DNA of 64,000 nt, taken from positions 372,001-436,000 of the forward strand of contig JBJXHM010000002.1 of NCBI GenBank assembly GCA_046233115.1, read 5' to 3'. Of the stretch, positions 33,823 through 41,754 are shown one piece after another. Numbering within the stretch: position 1 is the stretch's first letter; each line of letters opens with the position of its first letter. The notes below the pieces were generated by a model, which was given only the letters and a program-made list of their open reading frames with translations, searched no databases and was not told the DNA's origin. The translations under genes and the position numbers were made by a program. This DNA comes from JACOMY01 sp046233115. GTDB lineage: Bacteria; Pseudomonadota; Alphaproteobacteria; Kiloniellales; JACOMY01.

Positions 33823-34470
33823 ATGCGGATCCTGGGGCTGACCGGCGGTATCGCCATGGGCAAATCGACCGCGGCCAAGGCGCTGCTGCGTCAGGGGGTG
33901 CCGGTGCATGATGCCGATGCGGCGGTGCATCGCCTCTATGCCCGCGGCGGCCGCGCGGTCGGGCCGATCGGCGCTGCCTTTCCCGAGGCGGTGGTGGAGG
34001 GTGCCGTGGACCGGGCCCGTCTGGGCAAGGAGGTGCTGGGCGCACCGGAAAAGCTGCGCCTGCTGGAGCGGATCATGCATCCGCTGGTGCGGCGGGAATC
34101 ACGGGAGTGGCTCGGTGACATGGCGCGCCGCGGTGAGCGGCTGGTGGTCCTGGACATCCCGTTGCTCTACGAGACCGGCGGCGAGCGGCTCTGCGACGCG
34201 GTCCTGGTGGTGAGCGCGCCGCTGTTCCTGCAGCGCCAGCGGGCACTGGCGCGCGGCGGCATGAGCGAGGACAAGCTGGCCGCGATCCTGCGGCGTCAGG
34301 TGAAGGACTTGGAGCGGCGCCGCAAGGCCGACTATGTGATTCCGACGGGCGTCGGCAGGGCCAGGGCGTTGAAGTTACTGCGCCGGGTCCTGGCGAAGGA
34401 GAGAGGCAGGCGGGGGCGGGTCTGGTCGCCGCGTTTCGGGACCCGCAGCAGGGGGAGATGGCGAGGATGA
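33823..34470 (+). CDS. coaE: Dephospho-CoA kinase
   Basis: The 215-residue P-loop kinase makes coenzyme A from dephospho-CoA. Walker A is LTGGIAMGKSTAAKALL at the N-terminus, and DADAAVHRLY and DIPLLYETGGE are family motifs. The C-terminal 30 residues are arginine and glycine rich (RRGRVWSPRFGTRSRGRW), a variable tail. The stop overlaps the dnaQ start by 4 bases (ATGA at 34467). In Caulobacter coaE and dnaQ are in the same order to the right of the origin. Confidence 0.96.
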   Translation: MRILGLTGGIAMGKSTAAKALLRQGVPVHDADAAVHRLYARGGRAVGPIGAAFPEAVVEGAVDRARLGKEVLGAPEKLRLLERIMHPLVRRESREWLGDMARRGERLVVLDIPLLYETGGERLCDAVLVVSAPLFLQRQRALARGGMSEDKLAAILRRQVKDLERRRKADYVIPTGVGRARALKLLRRVLAKERGRRGRVWSPRFGTRSRGRWRG

Positions 34471-35171
34471 ACATTCGAGAGATCGTGCTCGATACCGAAA
34501 CCACCGGACTGGACCCGGCATCGGGCCACCGGATCGTCGAGGTGGCAGGGATCGAGATGGTCAATCACCTGCCGACCGGCCAGAGCTTTCGCCGCTACAT
34601 CAACCCCGAGCGCGACATGCCGGAAGAGGCCGAGCGGATCCATGGTCTGAGCGAGGCTTTCCTCGCCGACAAGCCGGTCTTCGCCGAGATCGCGGCAGAG
34701 TTGGGAGAGTTCCTGGGCGACGCCATCCTGGTGATCCACAACGCCAGCTTCGACATGAAGTTCCTGAATGCCGAGTTCGAGCGGGTCGGCATGCCACTGC
34801 TGCCGGCCGACCGCGCGATCGACACGGTGGCGCTGGCCCGCAAGCGCTTTCCCGGTGCGCAGGCCAGCCTGGATGCGCTCTGCCGGCGCTTCAACATCGA
34901 CAACTCGGCGCGGACCTACCACGGCGCGCTGCTGGACTGCGAGCTGCTGGCCGAGGTCTATCTCGAGCTGATTGGTGGCCGCCAGCCGGAGTTCCTGCTG
35001 GCCAAGGAGCAGGGCAGCGGCGAGGGACCGACGCGCGGCCCGGCACGGGTGATGCGTCAGGCCCGTCCGGCCCGGCCGCATGCGCCCACGGCGGAGGAGC
35101 AGGCCGCCCACGCGGCCATGCTGGAGAGCCTGAAGGAGCCGATCTGGCTGCGCGAGACTAAAGAGAGCTGA
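34467..35171 (+). CDS. dnaQ: DNA polymerase III epsilon subunit (proofreading exonuclease)
   Basis: The 234-residue 3'-5' exonuclease has the DEDDh residues: VLDTETTGLDP near the start, LVIHNASFDMKFLN, and YHGALLDCELLAEVYLEL. A C-terminal tail (from about residue 170, rich in Gly, Pro and Arg) should contain the polymerase-binding part. I chose the ATG at 34467 over one at 34458: it makes an ATGA overlap with coaE and places GGGGGAG nine bases upstream. The gene ends 14 bases inside the convergent threonine aldolase gene, so the two mRNAs are antisense at their 3' ends. Confidence 0.96.
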   Translation: MNIREIVLDTETTGLDPASGHRIVEVAGIEMVNHLPTGQSFRRYINPERDMPEEAERIHGLSEAFLADKPVFAEIAAELGEFLGDAILVIHNASFDMKFLNAEFERVGMPLLPADRAIDTVALARKRFPGAQASLDALCRRFNIDNSARTYHGALLDCELLAEVYLELIGGRQPEFLLAKEQGSGEGPTRGPARVMRQARPARPHAPTAEEQAAHAAMLESLKEPIWLRETKES

Positions 35172-36171
35172 GGAAAGCCCGGATCTCGCGCTCGTCGCTC
35201 ATGAAAGAGGTGACGAAGCGGTGACCGCCCGGCCCGGCTGCGGGCCAGGGATGGAAGAGCGCGCCCTTGTCCGACAGCTTCTGGGCGAGATCGTCGGGCA
35301 GGCGGGCGAAGACCTCGTTGGCCTCGGTCGGATAGGCGAGTTCCGCGCCGGCCCCGACCAGGCCCTCGGAGAGCGCGCCCGCTGCCGCGTTGGCGCGTCT
35401 GGCGTTCTCGAGCCAGAGGTCGCGCTCCAGGTAGGCCAGCATCTGCGCCGAGAGAAAGCGCATCTTGGAGAAGAGCTGCCCGGCCCGCTTGCGGCGGAAG
35501 GCCAGGGTCCGGGCCAGCGCCGGATCGAAGACCAGCAGCGCTTCGGCCGCGAAGCAGCCGTTCTTGGTCGCCCCGAAGGAGAGGATGTCCACTCCCGCCT
35601 TCCAGGTCATCTCGGCCGGGCTGACATCGAGAGCGACCAGCGCATTGGCGAAGCGGGCACCGTCCATGTGCAGCTTGAGGCCCTGCGTTTGTGCGAGGTG
35701 GGATAGTGCCGCGATCTCCTCCAGGTGGTAGACCGTGCCGCTCTCGCTGGCCTGGGTGATCGAGATGCCGGCCGGCTGAGGATGGTGAACCTCGCCGGCC
35801 CCGAAGATGGCGGCGGCCAGCGGCTCCGGCCGCAGCTTGCCCTGGACCCCCTCCAGCGCCAGCAGCTTGGCGCCGCCGGTGAAGAATTCGGGTGCGCCGC
35901 ACTCGTCGACCTGGATGTGGGCATCGCGCTGGCAGTAGACGACACCCCAGGGCGGCGCCATGACCGAGAGCGCCAGTGCATTGGCGGCGGTGCCGGTCGC
36001 GACGGGGAAGACCGCGACCTCGCGCTCGAAGACGGCCGCGAAGCGCGCGTTCAGGCGCTGGGTCCAGGTGTCATCGCCATAGGCGCCGGCGCTGCCCTGG
36101 TTGACTTCTGCCAAGGCAGCCAGGATCTCGGGCGAGGCGCCCCAGACGTTGTCGGAGCGGAAGTCCATCAT
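35158..36171 (-). CDS. Low-specificity L-threonine aldolase family protein
   Basis: The 337-residue PLP enzyme begins MMDFRSDNVWGASPEIL and shows GAYGDDTWTQRLN, FPVATGTAANALALS, HMDGARFANALVAL and the Schiff-base Lys in SFGATKNGC. It cleaves threonine or allo-threonine (and related beta-hydroxy amino acids) to glycine and an aldehyde. The start overlaps the stop of the upstream small membrane gene (ATGA), so they are coupled. Its 3' end overlaps dnaQ by 14 bases. Thirty-three upstream in-frame codons overlap the neighbour and were discarded. Confidence 0.92.
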   Translation of the reverse strand: MMDFRSDNVWGASPEILAALAEVNQGSAGAYGDDTWTQRLNARFAAVFEREVAVFPVATGTAANALALSVMAPPWGVVYCQRDAHIQVDECGAPEFFTGGAKLLALEGVQGKLRPEPLAAAIFGAGEVHHPQPAGISITQASESGTVYHLEEIAALSHLAQTQGLKLHMDGARFANALVALDVSPAEMTWKAGVDILSFGATKNGCFAAEALLVFDPALARTLAFRRKRAGQLFSKMRFLSAQMLAYLERDLWLENARRANAAAGALSEGLVGAGAELAYPTEANEVFARLPDDLAQKLSDKGALFHPWPAAGPGGHRFVTSFMSDEREIRAFLSSL

Positions 36172-36482
36172 TCGACCGGTGCGGCTGCGCCGGGCGCCGG
36201 CTTGTCGCTGACTGAGATACGTCCCACTACCTTGCCGTCCTTGGGCTGGACCAGCAGGATCGTGTCGCAAGTCTCGGCGCCGGTGAGCCGCAGGTAGAGC
36301 AGCGCGTCGGCGCTCCAGGCGTCGGCCAGGCGGCAGCCCGGATCAATCTGCACGGAGAGCTGGCCCAAGGTCTCGACCGGGTCCGGTCCGGAGACCCGGC
36401 CGACGATGGTGACGATGACGAAGGCGAAGCCCGCCACGATCAGAACGCCCATGACGATGACGAGCGCCTTTAAAGCCCGCAT
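36168..36482 (-). CDS. Small single-pass membrane protein (DUF6476-like)
   Basis: The 104-residue protein has one N-terminal transmembrane helix (LKALVIVMGVLIVAGFAFVIVTIV) and a periplasmic part with two cysteines (PGCRLADAW and TGAETCDTILLVQP), a likely disulfide, then a Pro/Ala-rich end. It resembles small alphaproteobacterial membrane proteins found divergent from rluD (DUF6476 in my memory, which I cannot confirm). It is coupled to threonine aldolase by a 4-base overlap. The start was set at MRALKALV; 48 upstream in-frame codons run into the rluD leader and are not coding-like. Confidence 0.65.
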   Translation of the reverse strand: MRALKALVIVMGVLIVAGFAFVIVTIVGRVSGPDPVETLGQLSVQIDPGCRLADAWSADALLYLRLTGAETCDTILLVQPKDGKVVGRISVSDKPAPGAAAPVE

Positions 36483-36518
36483 CGCGCCACCACATAAGCA
36501 AAACAGACACGCATCGTC

Positions 36519-37550
36519 ATGACCCCAGAACAATCCATCCCAGAACAATCCATCCACGTCACCGTGACCGAAGAAGAGGCCGGACAGCGGCTCGACCGCT
36601 TTCTGGCGACGGCTCTGATCGATCACCTGCCGGCCATCTCGCGCAACCGTGTCCAGGCCTTGATTGCCGAGGGTCTGGTGCGCGACGCGGCCGGGACATT
36701 AGGCGAGGCCTCGGGCAAGGTCAAACCGGGTCAGCAGATCGCCGTGACCCTGCCGGAGGCCGCGCCTGCCCGGCCGGCCGCGCAGGCCATCGCGCTGGAC
36801 GTCGCCTATGAGGACGAGGCCCTGATCGTGATCAACAAGCCGGCCGGCATGGTGGTGCATCCGGCACCGGGAAGTCCGGACGGAACCCTGGTCAACGCCC
36901 TGCTGGCGCACTGCGGCGACAGCCTGGCCGGGGTCGGCGGGGTGAAACGGCCGGGCATCGTGCACCGGCTGGACAAGGACACCAGCGGGCTGATGGTGGT
37001 GGCCAAGACCGACCAGGCGCACCAGGGGCTGGTCACCCAGTTCTCGGAGCGGCAGGTGAAGCGCCGCTACCAGGCGCTGGTCTGGGGCCTGCCGGCCCAG
37101 ATGGAGGGCAGGATCGAAGGCAATATCGGCCGCCACCCGCGGCACCGCCAGAAGATGGCGGTGCTCGACCGCAGCGGCCGCCCGGCGGTCACGCACTACA
37201 AGGTGCTGCTCAGTCTGGCCGGCGGGGCTGCCGCGCAGGTGCGCTGCCGGCTGGAGACCGGGCGGACCCATCAGATCCGGGTGCACATGGCGGAGCTGGG
37301 GCACAGCGTGATCGGCGATCCGCTCTACGGTCGGGTCAGCCCGGCGCGACGCAAAGCCCTGTCGCCAGAGGCTTGGGAGAGGGTGCAGGCTTTCGGCCGC
37401 CAGGCTTTGCACGCTGAGGAATTGGGATTTCTCCATCCTTTATCCGGAAAGTGCCTTAGTTTCCTCGCTTCGTTGCCTGAGGATCATCAATCTTTGCTGG
37501 ACATACTCAATGCAATGGCTTTTAATGATGACCGATCTGGTCTGATTTAG
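36519..37550 (+). CDS. rluD: RluD-family 23S rRNA pseudouridine synthase
   Basis: The 343-residue enzyme has an S4-like RNA-binding domain at the N-terminus (EEEAGQRLDRFLATAL, ISRNRVQALIAEGLV) and the RluA-type catalytic domain with the Asp of HRLDKDTSGLMVVAKT. RluD isomerises uridines in helix 69 of 23S rRNA. The first residues contain a duplicated PEQSI encoded by a 15-bp tandem repeat. It diverges from the small membrane gene (36 bases apart) and precedes rpoH by 58 bases. Length and motifs are normal. Confidence 0.94.
   Translation: MTPEQSIPEQSIHVTVTEEEAGQRLDRFLATALIDHLPAISRNRVQALIAEGLVRDAAGTLGEASGKVKPGQQIAVTLPEAAPARPAAQAIALDVAYEDEALIVINKPAGMVVHPAPGSPDGTLVNALLAHCGDSLAGVGGVKRPGIVHRLDKDTSGLMVVAKTDQAHQGLVTQFSERQVKRRYQALVWGLPAQMEGRIEGNIGRHPRHRQKMAVLDRSGRPAVTHYKVLLSLAGGAAAQVRCRLETGRTHQIRVHMAELGHSVIGDPLYGRVSPARRKALSPEAWERVQAFGRQALHAEELGFLHPLSGKCLSFLASLPEDHQSLLDILNAMAFNDDRSGLI
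36525..36554 (+). repeat. 15-bp tandem repeat at the start of rluD
   Basis: CCAGAACAATCCATC occurs twice in tandem (36525-36539 and 36540-36554), encoding PEQSIPEQSI at residues 3-12 of RluD. The copies are identical and in frame, so unit number can change without a frameshift. Confidence 0.9.
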
Positions 37551-37608
37551 GCTGGACCGTCGGGTGCCTAGGTAAAAAGGGCCCGGCAGCGTGAGCAAGG
37601 AGGCCGTA

Positions 37609-38499
37609 ATGGCAAACACGAACATTCCTTTGGCAGTAGGTGAGGGCAACCTCAGCCGCTATCTGCAGGAAATCAGGCGCTTCCCGATGCTGGAGGCGGA
37701 CGAGGAGTTCATGCTGGCCAAGCGCTGGCGTGAGAAGGAGGACGTGGAGTCCGCCCACAAGCTGGTCACCAGCCACCTGCGGCTGGTCGCCAAGATCGCC
37801 ATGGGCTATCGCGGCTATGGCCTGCCGGTGTCCGAGCTGATCTCCGAAGGCAATGTAGGCATGATGCAGGCGGTGAAGCGCTTCGATCCTGATCGTGGCT
37901 TCCGCCTGGCGACCTATGCCATGTGGTGGATCCGTGCCGCGATCCAGGAGTACATCCTGCATTCCTGGTCGCTGGTGAAGATGGGCACGACCGCCGCCCA
38001 GAAGAAGCTCTTCTTCAACCTGCGCCGCCTGAAGGGCCAGATGCAGGCCATCGAGGAAGGCGATCTCAAGCCCGAACAGGTGAAGAAGATCGCCGAGACC
38101 CTGTCGGTGCCGGAAGACGACGTGGTCCAGATGAACCGCCGCCTGGTGGCGCCGGATCACTCTCTGAACGCACCGCTGCGGGTGGACAGCGACGGCGAGT
38201 GGCAGGACTGGCTGGTGGACGAGAACGCCGTCGACCAGGAGCAGCAGCTGGCCGAGAGCGACGAGTTGGGCAAGCGGCGCGAGCTCCTGTTGGCGGCGCT
38301 GGAGACCCTGACCGACCGCGAGCGCCACATCCTGGAAGAGCGGCGTCTGAAGGACGACCCCACCACCCTGGAGGACCTCTCGCAGGTCTACAACATCTCG
38401 CGGGAGCGGGTGCGCCAGATCGAGGTGCGCGCCTTCGAGAAGCTGCAGCGCGCGATCAAGAACGCTGCGATCGACCGCAAGCTGGTCGGGGCCGGTTGA
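37609..38499 (+). CDS. rpoH: RNA polymerase heat-shock sigma factor (sigma-32)
   Basis: The 296-residue sigma factor has region 2 (ELISEGNVGMMQAVKRFDPDRGFRLATYAMWWIRAAIQEYI), the RpoH box (AAQKKLFFNLRRLK) that marks the sigma-32 group, and region 4 with the helix-turn-helix LSQVYNISRERVRQIEVRAFEKL. AGGAGG lies 5 bases before the chosen ATG; an in-frame GTG at 37591 is less likely. Many alphaproteobacteria have more than one rpoH, so this may be one of several. It is cytosolic and directs heat-shock promoters. Confidence 0.96.
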   Translation: MANTNIPLAVGEGNLSRYLQEIRRFPMLEADEEFMLAKRWREKEDVESAHKLVTSHLRLVAKIAMGYRGYGLPVSELISEGNVGMMQAVKRFDPDRGFRLATYAMWWIRAAIQEYILHSWSLVKMGTTAAQKKLFFNLRRLKGQMQAIEEGDLKPEQVKKIAETLSVPEDDVVQMNRRLVAPDHSLNAPLRVDSDGEWQDWLVDENAVDQEQQLAESDELGKRRELLLAALETLTDRERHILEERRLKDDPTTLEDLSQVYNISRERVRQIEVRAFEKLQRAIKNAAIDRKLVGAG

Positions 38500-38627
38500 G
38501 CCGGCTTCGGCCCCTCCCGCCGGCCGGGGTCTGTTTCAAAGCGGTAAGGCGCTAAGATCGTTGGCCGGCCCGGGAGCCTCGGGCTATCGTCATGGCTTCG
38601 TGACGTCATGCCTCCAGGAAGTTCCCG

Positions 38628-38897
38628 ATGCCCCAGCGGCAAGTGACCATCGTCAACCGCCGCGGCCTGCACGCCCGTGCAGCCGCCAAGTTCGTCAAGC
38701 TGGCCAGCGGCTTCGATGCCCGGGTGGTGGTCGAGAAGGAGGGTATGCGCGTCTCCGGCCTCTCGATCATGGGTCTCTTGATGCTGGCCGCCTCGCCTGG
38801 ATCGCTGGTGCAGATCGAGACCGAAGGAGGCAGCGCCTCCGAGGCCTTGGAGGCTCTCGCCGGTCTGGTCGACAGCGGCTTCGACGAGACCGACTGA
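38628..38897 (+). CDS. ptsH: HPr family phosphocarrier protein
   Basis: The 89-residue protein has the phosphorylation His15 in NRRGLHARAAAKFVKLA and the second conserved block VSGLSIMGLLMLAA containing the Ser46-type site. In alphaproteobacteria HPr generally belongs to the regulatory PTS-Ntr system and can be phosphorylated by an HPr kinase. No enzyme I, EIIA or hprK gene is adjacent, which is unusual for the group. It stands between rpoH and a convergent cytochrome-like gene, 12 bases from the latter's stop. Confidence 0.93.
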   Translation: MPQRQVTIVNRRGLHARAAAKFVKLASGFDARVVVEKEGMRVSGLSIMGLLMLAASPGSLVQIETEGGSASEALEALAGLVDSGFDETD

Positions 38898-38909
38898 TGT
38901 CCTATCCCG

Positions 38910-40178
38910 CTACAGAGCACCCAGAAAATCCAGCAGTGCTTGGCGGTCGGCCGCGGACAGCGCCCTGAAGGCCCGGCTGGCTGCCGCCGCCTCGCCGCCG
39001 TGCCAGAGGATCGCCTCGGCCGGGCTGCGGGCGCGTCCGTCGTGCAGGTAGACCGCGGCGCCCTCGCCCACGTCCCTGGCCTTGCCGAGCGCCCAGAGCG
39101 GCGGCGTGCGCCAGAGGGCCGCCAACGGGTCGTCTGAGCGGCCGCCGGCGAGGGTCCGGTCGGCCAGGCCGGCCCCCATGTCATGTAGCAGCAGGTCGGT
39201 GAAGGGGCGGATCTCCTGGTTTGGCAGGGCCGGCAGGGAGTGCGTGCCGGTGATGAGCGCCGGCCGGTGGCAGAGGCCACATCCTAGCTCGTCGAAGAGT
39301 GTGGCGCCGCGTTGCTGCTGGGCCAGGTCTTCGGCCAGGGGTACTGCCAAGGTGCTGGTGTAGAAGGTGAGGTCGGCTAGGCTCTCTGCAGTGAGCTCGG
39401 GCAGGTTTCCGGCCGTGGGATAGGTCGCCGAGGTCAGGCCCAGGTCCTCGAAGGCGGCGAGGGCGACCTGGTCGGCAATGTCGGCGCGCTCGGCCTTCCA
39501 GCCGAAGCGGCCGATCGCGCCGCCGGGCAGCCGCTGCAGCCGCCCGCCGTTCTCTTCGGCCAGGTCTGCAAGGGCTGCGGTTGGCACCGCCTCCAGCAGG
39601 CCCAGGCCGGTGAGCGCCGGCGGCAGGCGCAGCGAGAGGCCGTCGCCGGGTTCCAGGTCCTTGCCGCTGACGGTGATCAGCGGACGGCGCAAGCGGTAGA
39701 GGCTGCCATCGTCGTGATGTCCACGGATCTCCTCCCAGTCCAGCCGGACCTGGCCTTCGGCCGGACCGGCGGTGAACAGCGGCTGTAGCTGCCGGCCCAG
39801 GGTTGGGTGTGGCCCCCAGCCGGTCGGGCCTTCGCGCCTGAGCTGCAGCGTCGTGGTGGCGAGCGTTTGGTCAGTCTCCGGCGCCGGGCCACGGCCGTCG
39901 TTGGGATGGCAGGCACCGCAGCTCGTGGCGTTGTGGAGTGGGCCAAGCCCCAGGCCGGCCTGGTTCGCTGCGGCGGTGACGCCCCAGGGCCGCTGGAACA
40001 GCAGGAAACCGCGGAAGAAGCGCTCGGTCTCGGCGAAGGAGAGGTTGGCGGCCGGTCGGGACAGGGCGTTGGGGCCACGGCCGACACGGCTGGTCTCGCC
40101 GCCGAGCGCGACCGGTTCGGCCGAGAGGACACCGGGTGCGACCAGACCCAGCAGGAGGAGGAGCGGTAGAGCGCGCAT
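38910..40178 (-). CDS. Di-heme oxidoreductase (DUF1111 family, thiol oxidoreductase-like)
   Basis: This is a 422-residue secreted c-type cytochrome with a signal peptide (MRALPLLLLLGLVAPGVLSA). Two heme-binding CxxCH sites are seen: TSCGACHPNDGRG early and LGCGLCHRPALITG late. The N-terminal segment FRGFLLFQRPWGV and the C-terminal NQEIRPFTDLLLHDMG and TPPLWALGKARDV match the DUF1111 family, often found with imelysin-type iron uptake proteins. No such partner is nearby. The ATG at 40178 was chosen over an in-frame GTG at 40196 because it starts the signal peptide cleanly. It would act in the periplasm. Confidence 0.88.
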   Translation of the reverse strand: MRALPLLLLLGLVAPGVLSAEPVALGGETSRVGRGPNALSRPAANLSFAETERFFRGFLLFQRPWGVTAAANQAGLGLGPLHNATSCGACHPNDGRGPAPETDQTLATTTLQLRREGPTGWGPHPTLGRQLQPLFTAGPAEGQVRLDWEEIRGHHDDGSLYRLRRPLITVSGKDLEPGDGLSLRLPPALTGLGLLEAVPTAALADLAEENGGRLQRLPGGAIGRFGWKAERADIADQVALAAFEDLGLTSATYPTAGNLPELTAESLADLTFYTSTLAVPLAEDLAQQQRGATLFDELGCGLCHRPALITGTHSLPALPNQEIRPFTDLLLHDMGAGLADRTLAGGRSDDPLAALWRTPPLWALGKARDVGEGAAVYLHDGRARSPAEAILWHGGEAAAASRAFRALSAADRQALLDFLGAL

Positions 40179-40255
40179 TGGCTCAAGGCCTAGCACGGCG
40201 GGCGCGACGGCCCCAAGTGAAGCTGCTGCGAGATTTGCCGGCGGTCGCGTTCATG

Positions 40256-40299
40256 GCGGCTGTGACCGGCAGCCGCTTGTCGCCGCGCTTGGCGGCTGC
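40256..40299 (+). promoter_or_regulatory. Candidate alternative-hairpin leader upstream of ahcY
   Basis: Three segments can pair in two exclusive ways: GCGGCTG at 40256-40262 with CAGCCGC at 40270-40276, or GCAGCCGC at 40269-40276 with GCGGCTGC at 40292-40299. The element ends 47 bases before the ahcY ATG. Such switching stems occur in attenuators and riboswitches, but in GC-rich DNA they can also arise by chance, and it does not fit the SAH riboswitch consensus. Confidence 0.3.
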
Positions 40300-40346
40300 T
40301 AGGTCTCCGCCTTAACGGACAGAGTTGAGAGAAGGAAAGGAAGGGC

Positions 40347-41639
40347 ATGGCTACCGAGGACTTCAAGGTTAAGGATCTCTCGCTCGCGGAGTGGGGTCGC
40401 AAGGAGATCGAGCTGGCGGAGGTCGAGATGCCCGGCCTCATGGCGCTGCGTGAGCGCTACGGGGCAGAGAAGCCCCTGAAGGGCGCCCGCATCGCCGGCT
40501 GTCTCCACATGACCATCCAGACCGCGGTGCTGATCGAGACCTTGATCGAGCTGGGGGCCACGGTGCGCTGGTCCTCCTGCAACATCTTCTCGACCCAGGA
40601 CCATGCGGCGGCCGCGGTGGCTGCGGCCGGGGTGCCGGTCTTTGCCTGGAAGGGGATGAACGACGAGGAGTTTTGGTGGGCGATCGAGCAGACCCTGACG
40701 GGTCCCGACGGCTGGACCCTGAACATGGTCCTGGATGACGGCGGCGACCTCACCCAGATCCTGCACGAGAAGCACCAGGAGCTCATGGCCGGGGTTCAGG
40801 GCATCTCCGAGGAGACCACGACCGGCGTCCTGCGCCTCTACGACATGGCGAAGAAGGGCACCTTGATGGCGCCGGCCATCAACGTGAACGATTCCGTGAC
40901 CAAGTCGAAGTTCGACAACAAGTACGGCTGCCGCGAGAGCCTGGTGGACGGTATCCGCCGGGGCACCGACGTGATGATGGCCGGCAAGGTCGCGGTCGTG
41001 GCCGGCTACGGCGACGTCGGCAAGGGCTCGGCGGAATCGCTGCGCAATGCCGGCTGCCGGGTGATGGTGACCGAGATCGATCCGATCTGCGCGCTGCAGG
41101 CGGCGATGGACGGCTATCAGGTGGTCAGCATGGAGACCGCCGCCCCGCAGGGCGACATCTTCGTCACCGCCACGGGCAACAAGGACGTCATCACCCTGGA
41201 CCACATGCGCAACATGAAGGACCGGGCGATCGTCTGTAACATCGGCCACTTCGATACCGAGATTCAGACCGCTGCGCTCCGGAACTACAAGTGGACCAAC
41301 GTGAAGCCGCAGGTGGACATGATCGAGTTCCCCGACGGCAAGAAGCTGGTGCTGCTGGCCGAGGGCCGCTTGGTGAACCTGGGCTGTGCCACCGGTCACC
41401 CGAGCTTCGTGATGAGCGCCTCCTTCACCAATCAGGTGCTGGCGCAGATGGAGCTCTGGACCAAGCCGGACGACTACGAGCGCAAGGTCTACGTCCTGCC
41501 GAAGAAGCTGGACGAGGAGGTCGCGGCCCTGCATCTGGAGAAGATCGGGGTGGAGCTGACCAAGCTGAGCGCCGATCAGGCTAACTACATCGGCGTGCCG
41601 GAGGAAGGCCCCTACAAGAGCGACCACTACCGCTACTGA
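40347..41639 (+). CDS. ahcY: Adenosylhomocysteinase
   Basis: The 430-residue enzyme hydrolyses S-adenosylhomocysteine to homocysteine and adenosine, completing the methyl cycle. It has GCLHMTIQTAVLIETL, SSCNIFSTQDHAAAA, the NAD-binding VAGYGDVGKGSAESLR and the ending EEGPYKSDHYRY. The segments and length match the alphaproteobacterial type. A strong ribosome site (AAGGAAAGGAAGGG) precedes the ATG. The gene converges on mlaC, with two hairpins between them. Confidence 0.98.
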   Translation: MATEDFKVKDLSLAEWGRKEIELAEVEMPGLMALRERYGAEKPLKGARIAGCLHMTIQTAVLIETLIELGATVRWSSCNIFSTQDHAAAAVAAAGVPVFAWKGMNDEEFWWAIEQTLTGPDGWTLNMVLDDGGDLTQILHEKHQELMAGVQGISEETTTGVLRLYDMAKKGTLMAPAINVNDSVTKSKFDNKYGCRESLVDGIRRGTDVMMAGKVAVVAGYGDVGKGSAESLRNAGCRVMVTEIDPICALQAAMDGYQVVSMETAAPQGDIFVTATGNKDVITLDHMRNMKDRAIVCNIGHFDTEIQTAALRNYKWTNVKPQVDMIEFPDGKKLVLLAEGRLVNLGCATGHPSFVMSASFTNQVLAQMELWTKPDDYERKVYVLPKKLDEEVAALHLEKIGVELTKLSADQANYIGVPEEGPYKSDHYRY

Positions 41640-41650
41640 TCCCAAAGAAA

Positions 41651-41686
41651 GGGCGGCTGCGCCGGCTCTGCGCCGCGCAACCGCCC
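41651..41686 (-). terminator. Hairpin between ahcY and mlaC (first)
   Basis: GGGCGGCTGCGC (41651-41662) and GCGCAACCGCCC (41675-41686) form a 12-bp stem with one mismatch on the plus strand that becomes a G-U pair on the minus strand. Read on the minus strand it is followed by TTTCTTTGGG, so it is most likely a second terminator for mlaC. Confidence 0.6.
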
Positions 41687-41702
41687 TCCTGTTGGATCGA
41701 CG

Positions 41703-41748
41703 AAAAAGGCCTGCGCGGGCGTCGTGCTCCGCGTAGGCCTTTCGTTTG
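41703..41748. terminator. Bidirectional terminator between ahcY and mlaC
   Basis: AAAGGCCTGCGCGG (41705-41718) and CCGCGTAGGCCTTT (41729-41742) form a 14-bp stem with one wobble pair and a 10-base loop. The plus strand continues CGTTTGT and the minus strand continues TTCGTCG after a T-rich stem end, so it can stop transcripts from both convergent genes. Confidence 0.75.
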
Positions 41749-41754
41749 TATGGT

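Noticed and set aside
40197..40346. SAH riboswitch upstream of ahcY
   Set aside because: The conserved SAH riboswitch core could not be found; only generic GC-rich alternative stems are present.
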